DNA of 6,861 bases from Acidimicrobiales bacterium (GCA_030042575.1 JASHZK010000353.1:1-6861), one strand, 5' to 3'; positions 1-5,983 are shown, counted from the first letter of the stretch. Numbers and translations are program-made. The notes: a model not told the origin generated them from the sequence alone.

Positions 1-266
1 GCGTGGGCGATGGCGTCCAACGCGATGTGGGTGACGTGCTCGTCGGCGATGGAGTAGGCGATCTCCCTGCCCCGGCGCCGCCCGGCCAGCACCCCGGCGC
101 CCTTCAGGACCTTGAGGTGCTGTGAGACGAGCGGCTGGGTGACGTCGAGAGCGGAGACCAGGTCGTGGACGCACCGTTCGCCCTCGCCCAGCTCGAGCAG
201 TATGGCCAGACGCAGAGGGTTCCCGAACGCCTTCAAGAGGTCGGCGGCCGCCTCCAGGTCTGACAC
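1..266 (-). CDS. ArsR/SmtB-family metal-responsive repressor, N-terminal 88 residues (partial)
   Basis: This is a winged-helix DNA-binding repressor that should leave its operator when it binds metal. Reading from GTG at 266, residues 8-26 match the opening helix of the family (KAFGNPLRLAILLEL). Residues 41-60 form the recognition helix and its follower (DVTQPLVSQHLKVL). Residues 60-73 form the wing (GRRRGREIAYSI). The alpha-5 helix shows D75-x-H77 and then H88, the same spacing as the D/H/H zinc ligands of SmtB. The fourth ligand would lie beyond the window edge. A single Cys (C32, in RCVHDL) sits where the alpha-3N Cys of SmtB lies. GTG is chosen because an in-frame TAA lies 9 nt upstream at 276-278. 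There is no Shine-Dalgarno, but a -10 lies 6 nt upstream, so translation is probably leaderless. The family call is firm. Zinc, cobalt or nickel as effector is inference. Confidence 0.93.
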   Translation of the reverse strand, partial: MSDLEAAADLLKAFGNPLRLAILLELGEGERCVHDLVSALDVTQPLVSQHLKVLKGAGVLAGRRRGREIAYSIADEHVTHIALDAIAH

Positions 267-270
267 ATCA

Positions 271-294
271 ACATATTAGCATGCTCGAATATGT
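271..294 (-). promoter_or_regulatory. Operator palindrome containing the leaderless arsR-type promoter
   Basis: An AT-rich inverted repeat stands out from the GC-rich surroundings. The arms are ACATATT (271-277) and AATATGT (288-294), around a self-complementary centre AGCATGCT (278-285). On the minus strand it contains TAATAT (278 to 273), a good -10 ending 6 nt before the GTG at 266. A GTGACT at 301 to 296 lies 17 bp further upstream and is a fair -35. Arms of this kind around a GCATGC-like core resemble ArsR/SmtB operators. Autorepression is the natural reading. Control of the divergent hydrolase is possible but unshown. Confidence 0.72.
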
Positions 295-329
295 GAGTCA
301 CCGGCAGCCGGGGCTGGCATGATGAGCGG

Positions 330-347
330 GCGGCGGTGCGCCGCCGC
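330..347 (+). other. Stem-loop in the leader of the hydrolase gene
   Basis: GCGGCGG (330-336), TGCG loop, CCGCCGC (341-347) forms a perfect 7-bp GC hairpin 20 nt before the hydrolase start codon. It is followed by a run of seven G (355-361) that may act as the ribosome site. No U-tract follows, so it is not a terminator. It may be a leader structure affecting translation, or chance in GC-rich DNA. Confidence 0.35.
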
Positions 348-367
348 ACTGCACGGGGGGGTGCGGT

Positions 368-2857
368 ATGGCGAATCGGTTTGCCCACGGGGCCCGGCGA
401 TCCTTCCCTCCGCTGCTCATGGGGACGCTCACCCTGGCGGTGGTGCTGTTCCCCGTAGTGGGCGGACCGGCACCGGGGGCCTCGGCCCAGTCCGTGCTCC
501 AGGGCCGGGGCTCGGTGGAGGAGGCGTGGATGACCGGTGCCACGCCGGGAGACTCCATCACCCTGCTGCGCCACGGTTCACCGGTGGACGTGGCCGGCAA
601 CCCCGGCACGGCCGATGCGCTCGGTTCCCTCATCATCCGCAACCTCACGCCCGGAAGCGGCTACCGGTGGGACGACACGACGTCGGAAACCGAGACGGCG
701 TCGTTCTCGGTGCTCGCCCCCGGGAAGAACCCACCAGCCGACTCGTCGCTGTACACCGATCAGCCCATGCACAAGGGCCTCAACTACATCACCATGCGCG
801 ACGGCATCAAGCTGGCCGCCACCGTGCGCTTCCCGGTGAACGCGGCCGGAAACACGGTCAAGTGCAGCAAATCGTCGCCGTGCCCGACCGTCATCGAGTA
901 TTCCGGCTACGGCACCGCCGCCCCCACCGATCCCATCCCCTTCACCTTGTGTTCCGCCCTGGGTCCCACCCTCGGTGCCAAGTACTGCGACGAAGAGGGT
1001 GACGCCAACCTGCTGCCCGATTCGGACACCGACGTCGGGGCGGTGGTGGCTCGGGTGGCCGGCTTCGCCACCGTGAGCCTGCAGATGCGGGGCACCGGCT
1101 GCTCCGGTGGGGCCTTCGACCTGTTCGGGTACCCATCGGATTACGACGCCTACGACGCCATCGAGATCGTGGCCCACCAAAGCTGGGTGGCTCACCACAA
1201 GGTGGGCATGGTGGGCATCAGCTACTCAGGGCTGTCGCAGTTGCCGGCGGCCGGCACCGACCCCCCCGGCCTGGCTGCCATCACCCCGCTCAGCCCGACC
1301 GACGACCTTTTCTCCACCGGCTACCCCGGTGGCATCTTCAACGACGGCTTCGCCGAGAGCTGGATCGACGAGCGCATCGACGACGCCATGCCCGCGGCCA
1401 CCTGGTCCGACGGGGCCCTGGTCCCGCTGTCGTCCACACCGGTCACCAACGTGGGCCAGCCTTGGACCTATTACGAGATCGATGCCGAGCTGGCGGCCAG
1501 CGGCGGCACGTCGTCCACCTGTCTGGCCAACCAGGCCCTGCACGGCGAGTCCGAACCCCTCGACAGCCTGGTCGGTCCCCAACAGGTGGCCCCCGCCACC
1601 TCGACCACCCGGGCCGGCCCCGGCCGCACCCCCTCGCTGTTCAATGTGCGTTCCATGCGCCAGTGGGCGAAGAACATCACGGTGCCGGTCTTCATCTCCG
1701 GCGCGCTGGAGGACGACGAGACCGGTCCGCAGTGGCCGGCCCTGCTCGACGCCTTCCCCTCGAAGACCCGGGTGTTCGCCAACATGATCAACGGGGGCCA
1801 CATCGACTCGTCCGATCCCCAGATCATGAGCCGCTGGCTCGAATTCCTGGACATCTACGTGGCCGAGAAGGTGCCCTCCAACCCGGGGCTCCTGGCCGAC
1901 ACCGTCCTCGACGAGTTCGCCAGTTCGGCCTCGGGCACGACCGCCCAGGCGCCCTTGCCGGCTTACCGTTTCACCAAGGACAAGACGGTGGCCCAAGCCG
2001 AGTCCGGCTTCGCCGCCCAGACACCGAGAGTGGAGGTCTTCTTCGACAACGGTGCCGGCTCGGTGGGGGCCGGTGACCCCCAAGCCACCTACTCGGCCGG
2101 TTTCTCGAGCTGGCCGCCCAAGGGCACGGTGACCACCTATTACTTCGGCCCCAATGCTTCGCTGTCGGAGAAGGCGCCCGCCAAGGCCTCGCATGCCGCC
2201 TTCATCTTGGACCCGAGCGCCCGACCTGCCACCGACCTGCCGGCCGACGCCAACCCCTGGGCGGCGTCGCCGCCCTGGGACTGGACCACGGTGCCGGCGG
2301 CCGACGGCGTGGCCTTCGAGACGACGCCGTTCACCAAGGCCACGACCATCGTGGGCCCGGCCACCGTGGACCTGTGGGTGAAGTCGCCCACCCCCGACAC
2401 TCCGGTGGAGGACTACCAGGTGACCGTCACCGAGGCCCGGCCCACTGCCGGAGAGGAGGAGTACATCACCTCCGGGTTCCTCCGCAGTTCCAACCAGGTC
2501 GACCTCTCTGACTCCACTGCCCTGTTCACCGATCCGTCCTACCTGGGCTCACAAGCCAAGCTGCTGTCACCCACCACCTACAAGCTGGTCAAGATCCCCA
2601 TCGACCCGATCGCCCACACCTTCCGTCGCGGCACCGAGCTGCGCATCGTCATCTCGGCCCCGGGCGGCGACCGGCCCTCATGGGAGTTCGACACCGTGGA
2701 CAACGACCAGACGGCCGTGGTGGGCATAGGCGGGGTCGTGGCCTCAGCCCTGGTGGTGAACGAGGTGAGCGGCGTCAAGGCCACCACCACCCTGCCGGCG
2801 TGCGGGTCGCTTCGCGGAGAGCCGTGCCGGGCCCTGCAGGCCGAGTCGAACGGCTGA
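368..2857 (+). CDS. Secreted CocE/NonD-family alpha/beta hydrolase (peptidase S15-like), 829 aa
   Basis: This is probably an exported serine hydrolase acting on acyl esters or X-prolyl peptides; the substrate cannot be told. Residues 1-40 are a signal peptide: charged ARR, hydrophobic LLMGTLTLAVVLFPVV, then an AxA site (ASA, 38-40). RRSF at 10-13 fits the RRxF part of a Tat motif. Residues about 45-110 form a small beta-rich N-terminal module. The catalytic domain starts near the MRDGIKLAATVRFP motif. Its nucleophile is S285 in GISYSG, the Asp is probably D449 in GALEDDETGP, and the His is H478 in NGGHIDS; MRGTGCSGG is the usual conserved strand-turn. Residues about 610-805 fit the C-terminal X-Pro jelly-roll domain, ending with RRGTELRIVISAPG. 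All parts are present, so it looks intact. The ATG follows a G7 run with a 6-nt spacer. It converges exactly on the exporter gene, with no terminator in between. Confidence 0.93.
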   Translation: MANRFAHGARRSFPPLLMGTLTLAVVLFPVVGGPAPGASAQSVLQGRGSVEEAWMTGATPGDSITLLRHGSPVDVAGNPGTADALGSLIIRNLTPGSGYRWDDTTSETETASFSVLAPGKNPPADSSLYTDQPMHKGLNYITMRDGIKLAATVRFPVNAAGNTVKCSKSSPCPTVIEYSGYGTAAPTDPIPFTLCSALGPTLGAKYCDEEGDANLLPDSDTDVGAVVARVAGFATVSLQMRGTGCSGGAFDLFGYPSDYDAYDAIEIVAHQSWVAHHKVGMVGISYSGLSQLPAAGTDPPGLAAITPLSPTDDLFSTGYPGGIFNDGFAESWIDERIDDAMPAATWSDGALVPLSSTPVTNVGQPWTYYEIDAELAASGGTSSTCLANQALHGESEPLDSLVGPQQVAPATSTTRAGPGRTPSLFNVRSMRQWAKNITVPVFISGALEDDETGPQWPALLDAFPSKTRVFANMINGGHIDSSDPQIMSRWLEFLDIYVAEKVPSNPGLLADTVLDEFASSASGTTAQAPLPAYRFTKDKTVAQAESGFAAQTPRVEVFFDNGAGSVGAGDPQATYSAGFSSWPPKGTVTTYYFGPNASLSEKAPAKASHAAFILDPSARPATDLPADANPWAASPPWDWTTVPAADGVAFETTPFTKATTIVGPATVDLWVKSPTPDTPVEDYQVTVTEARPTAGEEEYITSGFLRSSNQVDLSDSTALFTDPSYLGSQAKLLSPTTYKLVKIPIDPIAHTFRRGTELRIVISAPGGDRPSWEFDTVDNDQTAVVGIGGVVASALVVNEVSGVKATTTLPACGSLRGEPCRALQAESNG

Positions 2858-4120
2858 TCAGGACTCCGCCACCGCCGGCCCGTCGACCCCGTCGGTGGCC
2901 ACGAATTTGACGTCAGCATCGAGCCCGGGCACCCGGTGCCGGCGACTCAGGGCGTAGGCCGCCATACACGTGGTGAGCCCTCCCACGATCCCATAGGAGA
3001 CGTCGGCACCAGCGGCGTTCGCCGCGAAGGCCAGCGCCAGTGTGCCGACCCCCTCTCCGAGAACGATGGCGGCGACCATGACGGCCTCCACCTGGACCAT
3101 CCGGCCGGGGGGCGAGTAGCGGGCAAAGGTCGTGCGGACCCCGATCACCCAGACGCTCGCCGCCCCGAGGACCAGGTTGGCCGCGGCGAGCAGCCAGTCT
3201 CCGCCCCCGAGCCAGAGGACGACGGCACCGAGTCCAAATGCCATGCCGAAGAGGACCGATACCCGTAACTGGGTGACGACGCGGTTCAACACCCCTCCCT
3301 CGCCGAAGGCGGCATAGGTGGCGGCGATCATGGTGCCGAGCGGGAAGGAGCACATGACGACGGCCAGTTCCGGGCCGTGGGACACGGTCGGTGCGATCGT
3401 CTCGGGAAGAGCGGTCCCGCAGACCCCGATCCAGACGATCGGGGCGATGAGACGTAGAACGGGTTGGTCGAGGAGGGTGCGTATGCCCGCCGTCGGGAAC
3501 GGTTTTTGTTCCCTTGGCTTCTTCATGGCCTTGGGAAGGCCGGCGAGGATCACGGCGCCTATGACAAAAGTGGCGGAATCGAATCCGAGCGAGAACCGCA
3601 CACCAAGCCAGAGGGTGAGCGCCGTGCCGGCGAGGAAACCGACCACCTGAGACGCCTGGTTGACCATGCTGGACAGGGCGAAGTACCCGGCTCGTGTCTC
3701 ACCGGGCACGGAGTCGACGATCGCTCCCGCCGTGACGCTGAGGGCGGAAGTGCGGTTCGCTCCGAGTAGCGCCGTGGCCAAGAGCGCTATCAGCAGAGTG
3801 GGCTCGGCCGCCACCAGGGCGGTAGCGATGGCACCGATCACGGCGAAGGCGACCAGTCCCGTGCGCCGCTCCGGCTGCTCGATCCGCCCGCTCAGCACAG
3901 TGCCTACGACCAGAGAGGGCAGGGCGCGGGCGGCGAAGACGGCGCCGGGGCCGATCGCCGACCCCGTTTTGCGGTACGTCAGGATCAACAAGGCCGACAG
4001 TCCTACGAAGTCCCCGATCTCGGAGATGGACTGGGTTATGAGGAGGCGGCGGGCGACAGCGTCACCGATCGCCCGCCTGTACCCGTGGCCCCCCGCTCCT
4101 GAGGACTTGTGCCGCGGCAC
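2858..4120 (-). CDS. Major facilitator superfamily transporter, probable exporter, 420 aa
   Basis: This is an inner-membrane secondary transporter, most likely a drug/proton-antiport-type exporter. About 11-12 hydrophobic segments can be read: around residues 38-48, 58-75, 88-104, 108-120, 154-171, 182-195, 222-238, 252-270, 287-304, 308-327, 345-365 and 374-391. GRIEQPERR at 78-86 is in the place of the MFS motif A loop 2-3. ANRTSALSVTAGAIVDSVPG and RAGYFALSSMVNQASQVVGF (121-162) match TM4-TM5 of the MFS_3/EntS-like group. The start is GTG at 4120; the preceding GGTCAGG is a weak ribosome site. The gene begins 12 bp after the stop of the DUF6065-like gene and is surely cotranscribed with it. 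Its TGA abuts the TGA of the hydrolase gene. The substrate is unknown; export of a product made or handled by the upstream protein is inference. Confidence 0.88.
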   Translation of the reverse strand: MPRHKSSGAGGHGYRRAIGDAVARRLLITQSISEIGDFVGLSALLILTYRKTGSAIGPGAVFAARALPSLVVGTVLSGRIEQPERRTGLVAFAVIGAIATALVAAEPTLLIALLATALLGANRTSALSVTAGAIVDSVPGETRAGYFALSSMVNQASQVVGFLAGTALTLWLGVRFSLGFDSATFVIGAVILAGLPKAMKKPREQKPFPTAGIRTLLDQPVLRLIAPIVWIGVCGTALPETIAPTVSHGPELAVVMCSFPLGTMIAATYAAFGEGGVLNRVVTQLRVSVLFGMAFGLGAVVLWLGGGDWLLAAANLVLGAASVWVIGVRTTFARYSPPGRMVQVEAVMVAAIVLGEGVGTLALAFAANAAGADVSYGIVGGLTTCMAAYALSRRHRVPGLDADVKFVATDGVDGPAVAES

Positions 4121-4132
4121 TGCCTGACCGCG

Positions 4133-4966
4133 TTAGTCGACCGTGTCCGGGGAACTAGCCGTGACTCCGTCCGTCGAAGCGGTCCCGGTCAGAACAGCAT
4201 GTCGGTGTTGCCGGCGCTTGTAGTTGCCCGGCCGTTCGTGGCGATGACGCTCGCCACGCATCTCCAACCATTCACTCCACACGTCCTCGGGGATCTCGGA
4301 GATACCGCGGTGAATGGTGGCCTGTTTGGCAGTGCTCGTGGCGTAAGCGATGTCAGGGACCACCTGCAGGGCAGCGGCGGGAATCGTCCGGTAGAACCGG
4401 ACCACCCGGTCTGGCTGCGTGAATTGCACCATCACGGGCAGTATCGAGCGATACCAGGCCGTTTCGATGATCCCCTCGATGATCTGGTAGCCCGCATAGG
4501 GCCAGTTGGGCACGGATCGGACGAGCGTGCTCCAGCCTAGAGAGGTTTGGACGATCAGTCCGAAGTGGAGCTCGACGCGGTGAGGACCGCGCGGATCGGC
4601 ATTCACGAACGGTACCCGGCCATTGGGAAGGACGCTCTGCAGTTCCGCTCGCCTGTCCGCCGGGACGCCGCCGGAGAGCTCTTCGGGCAGGAAGACGTCT
4701 TTCCCGCCGGCCAGGGAGCGCCACTGGCTCGCCTCGTTGTCTTCGAGGAGGGAGAACCAGCTCTCTTGGCCGTCCCAGCGCAAGGCGAAATCGACGGGTG
4801 GGAAGAGGTACCAGCCGAAGCCTGAGGCCGCCGTGACAGGGGGGCAGAGCTGGCTGGCCCGAACCGGGAGCGAGCCGTTGATGGTGCTCGACGCCGGGAC
4901 TGGTGGAGGAGCCTCCGGGTTGAGCATGAACAAGTGCACCTCGGGCACAGCGAGTGGCTCGCTCAT
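4133..4966 (-). CDS. DUF6065-like protein of unknown function, 277 aa
   Basis: There is no signal peptide or membrane segment, so this is probably cytoplasmic. Family placement is from memory of DUF6065. The N-terminal half has a Cys-Pro then GW pattern (LCPPVTAASGFGWYLFPPV, 40-58) followed by FALRWDG (60-66). The C-terminal half has a PGW-like turn (SLGWSTLVRSVPN, 142-154), EGIIETAWY (164-172), an FTQP segment (182-185) and a final hydrophobic strand ending QVVP (201-204). These follow the order of DUF6065 blocks (GW, W-x-G, EG-V-ETDW, FT-P, P). The usual Asp in ETDW is Ala here (A170), a visible departure. The last 45 residues are polar and Arg/His-rich, probably disordered. The ATG at 4966 has a strong purine ribosome site (GGAAGGAAGAGG, 4971-4982). 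Biochemistry is unknown; the exporter downstream suggests a role in making or handling a secreted compound. Confidence 0.82.
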   Translation of the reverse strand: MSEPLAVPEVHLFMLNPEAPPPVPASSTINGSLPVRASQLCPPVTAASGFGWYLFPPVDFALRWDGQESWFSLLEDNEASQWRSLAGGKDVFLPEELSGGVPADRRAELQSVLPNGRVPFVNADPRGPHRVELHFGLIVQTSLGWSTLVRSVPNWPYAGYQIIEGIIETAWYRSILPVMVQFTQPDRVVRFYRTIPAAALQVVPDIAYATSTAKQATIHRGISEIPEDVWSEWLEMRGERHRHERPGNYKRRQHRHAVLTGTASTDGVTASSPDTVD

Positions 4967-4967
4967 A

Positions 4968-5225
4968 GCCCTCTTCCTTCCCAGCCCTCCCTGACGCGGG
5001 CTTCCCGTGGGGTGGGCAACAAGCTACCGCCCCAACGTCTCCGAGGGTCGCTGGCCAGGGCCCCTCGACGACCGGTTCGGAGAAGCACGCGCCACGTTCG
5101 GTCGTGTCGGAAAGGTCGTCGGGTGCGAGCCTCTCGGTGCCGTCCCGGGCTGCCCGGCCGGGGGTCGAATAGGTCGAGAGCCCGGTCGGGAGGTCGCCGG
5201 GGTCGTCGCGGCTCGAGGTCCGCAC
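4968..5225 (-). CDS. Candidate small acidic peptide gene upstream of the DUF6065-like gene (no proper stop)
   Basis: The first 86 codons of an open frame start at GTG 5225 with AGGAGG and an ideal 7-nt spacer. Hand counts over about 78 codons give G/C near 72, 64 and 83 percent at codon positions 1, 2 and 3. That is the pattern of real high-GC genes and is unlike the neighbouring shadow frames. The product is Asp/Glu-rich at first (SSRDDPGDLPTG, LAPDDLSDTTER), then turns small and Cys-containing (GACFSEP, GDVGAVACCPPHGKP). That is the general look of a leader plus core peptide. The frame has no stop here: it runs on through the DUF6065-like gene in the wrong frame to 4353, where it becomes Arg-rich and non-coding in character. 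A one-base error or mutation near 4970-5000 could instead end it at the TGA overlapping the downstream ATG. It may be a RiPP-type precursor, a leader ORF or a broken gene; no family is recognised. Confidence 0.35.
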
Positions 5226-5232
5226 CTCCAGC

Positions 5233-5238
5233 CCTCCT
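5233..5238 (-). promoter_or_regulatory. Shine-Dalgarno AGGAGG of the candidate peptide gene
   Basis: A perfect AGGAGG on the minus strand lies 7 nt before GTG 5225. A TATACG/TACGCT -10-like element lies just upstream at 5254 to 5247. The two together are the main reason to take the peptide frame seriously. Confidence 0.5.
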
Positions 5239-5250
5239 ACGGACGGAGCG

Positions 5251-5267
5251 TATACACTCAGTGTGTA
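5251..5267. promoter_or_regulatory. Palindromic operator between divergent transcription units
   Basis: TATACACTCAGTGTGTA is ACACT-C-AGTGT (5254-5264) extended by TA/TA at the ends, with one mismatched pair. This size and odd-centred symmetry are common for TetR-type repressor sites. It overlaps a minus-strand -10 (TATACG or TACGCT) for the peptide/DUF6065/MFS operon. A plus-strand TAGCCT (5266-5271) could serve the divergent small genes. No TetR gene is in the window, so the regulator is unknown. Confidence 0.5.
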
Positions 5268-5298
5268 GCCTATTCGCCCTTGCGACTCGGTCCCTCTG

Positions 5299-5427
5299 TT
5301 GGCCAAGGTGCTCCTCGCCCTGATGTTGGGACGGCCGGTCCAGAGATCTTCTCTCGAGGCCGACCTGCACTGGATCGACCCGACGGTCGCCCGCCTGTCC
5401 AGTCTGGCCGAGGAGGTGCGTCGATGA
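5299..5427 (+). CDS. Small coding-like ORF, 42 aa, unknown function
   Basis: The frame is open from 5269 to TGA 5425-5427. Codon statistics look genuine: from 5299 about 36 of 43 third positions are G/C and second positions are rich in A/T. The product begins with a hydrophobic helix (LAKVLLALMLGRPV) followed by a charged helix-rich part (LEADLHWIDPTVARL, then SSLAEEVRR). TTG 5299, GTG 5308 and ATG 5323 are all possible starts and none has a clear Shine-Dalgarno. The stop overlaps the next start as ATGA (5424-5427), and AGGAGG inside its end serves the next gene, so the two are translationally coupled. I do not recognise the family. It could be an intact small protein or the tail of a longer decayed one. 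Confidence 0.45.
   Translation: MAKVLLALMLGRPVQRSSLEADLHWIDPTVARLSSLAEEVRR
5411..5416 (+). promoter_or_regulatory. Shine-Dalgarno AGGAGG for the start at 5424
   Basis: AGGAGG lies within the end of the 42-codon ORF, 7 nt before ATG 5424. It supports ATG 5424 as the true start of the downstream gene over GTG 5458 or ATG 5470, which have no well-placed site. Confidence 0.6.
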
Positions 5428-5706
5428 CGTTCCAGCCCGTGGAGAACGACGGGATCCGTGACGTTGGTGATGACACCGGGCCGGCGTCGCCAGCCTGAAT
5501 CAGCGAACCCTGCCGAGCGCGTCGGCGGGCCAGCGAGCCTGGTGTACGAGCAGGTTCTGCAGGAAGGTACGGCAGAAGACGTCCGCTACTACATCGGTAT
5601 CGACCATCTCCTGGCAATGTGGGACGAGCTGGTCCTGCCACCCAGGGTGCGTCGGGTATGGGCGGAGTGGTTTCGTCGAGAGCGAAACGTCGAGGTGGCG
5701 TGCTGA
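5424..5706 (+). pseudogene. Small gene apparently split by one extra base (intact product would be 93 aa)
   Basis: The upstream half starts at ATG 5424 with a perfect ribosome site and encodes 24 residues (begins MTFQPVENDGIRDVGDD) before TGA at 5496-5498. The downstream half, in the +1 frame to TGA 5704-5706, is clearly coding-like: VYEQVLQEGTAEDVRYY, then HLLAMWDELVLPPRVRRVW. If the T at 5496 is skipped, the two halves join into one 93-residue acidic protein with a Pro/Ala-rich linker (GPASPAESANPAERVGG). Without the join, the second half would have to start at GTG 5458, GTG 5467 or ATG 5470, none with a good ribosome site. The C-terminal half looks like a compact helical domain with a conserved-looking WDELVLPPRVRRVW motif; I cannot name the family. 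The cause may be a real mutation, a sequencing error or, less likely, programmed frameshifting. Confidence 0.55.
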
Positions 5707-5747
5707 CCCCACTTCAATGTCACGTAGCAGAGATTGTTGCTTCGACC

Positions 5748-5765
5748 GCCGAAAACTCGGCTTTT
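5748..5765 (+). terminator. Rho-independent-like terminator of the small plus-strand genes
   Basis: GCCGA (5748-5752), AAAC loop, TCGGC (5757-5761), then TTTT (5762-5765). It lies 41 nt after the stop at 5706. The stem is short, so strength is uncertain, but placement and orientation fit. Confidence 0.5.
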
Positions 5766-5803
5766 GCGCTGGCGGGGGGTGCGATGAGGTTCCACGGGTG
5801 CCC

Positions 5804-5819
5804 AAAAGCCGACACCGGC
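5804..5819 (-). terminator. Terminator-like hairpin downstream of tRNA-Gly
   Basis: Read on the minus strand: GCCG (5819-5816), GTGT loop, CGGC (5811-5808), then TTTT (5807-5804). It lies about 80 nt past the tRNA 3' end. An 8-bp repeat, CCGGCGGG (5815-5822) with CCCGCCGG (5851-5858), offers a longer alternative stem just before it. It mirrors the plus-strand terminator nearby. Confidence 0.4.
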
Positions 5820-5901
5820 GGGTGCCCGGCCGCCATGGTCGCTCTGAGAGCCCGCCGGACCCGCCAGAATCCGAAGAGCCTGAGATGAGACAGGAGACCA
5901 G

Positions 5902-5972
5902 AGCGGGCGACGGGAATCGAACCCGCGTTCTCAGCTTGGGAAGCTGATGTTCTGCCGCTGAACTACGCCCGC
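5902..5972 (-). tRNA. tRNA-Gly, anticodon CCC
   Basis: The minus-strand sequence folds into a standard 71-nt cloverleaf without an encoded CCA. The acceptor is GCGGGCG/CGCCCGC (5972-5966 with 5909-5903). The D arm is GTTC/GAAC with a 7-nt loop. The anticodon stem is TCAGC/GCTGA with loop TTCCCAA, so the anticodon is CCC, reading GGG. The variable loop is 4 nt and the T arm is GCGGG/CCCGT with loop TTCGATT. The discriminator base is U, as is usual for glycine tRNAs. A tRNA-Gly beside dcd is an arrangement I recall from mycobacteria, so this end of the window looks like core genome. Confidence 0.96.
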
Positions 5973-5983
5973 GAGAGGCGCTC

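Noticed and set aside
1226..2194. Long minus-strand ORF inside the hydrolase gene
   Set aside because: It is Gly/Arg-rich with no recognisable motif and mirrors the hydrolase codons; it is a GC-rich shadow.
4353..4966. Continuation of the peptide frame through the DUF6065-like gene
   Set aside because: In this part the frame becomes Arg/Pro-rich and loses coding-like composition, while the overlapping DUF6065-like frame carries recognisable blocks and its own strong ribosome site.
5007..5498. Plus-strand 163-codon ORF running into the start at 5424
   Set aside because: Its G/C pattern by codon position is the reverse complement of the better minus-strand frame, and the true plus-strand start at 5424 has its own ribosome site.
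5757..5812. Riboswitch or attenuator based on the TCGGCTTTTG/CAAAAGCCGA pairing
   Set aside because: No gene follows on the plus strand for it to control, and two convergent terminators explain the repeat more simply.
4967..5901. Genomic island inserted at the 3' end of tRNA-Gly
   Set aside because: The block lies on the correct side of the tRNA, but I found no direct repeat of the tRNA 3' end within the window and no integrase. The nearest match, GAATCGAATCC at about 3577, is short and inside the MFS gene.
5717..5947. Plus-strand ORF ending GDGNRTRVLSLGS
   Set aside because: This ending is the usual false translation of the complement of a tRNA; it lies over tRNA-Gly and is not a gene.
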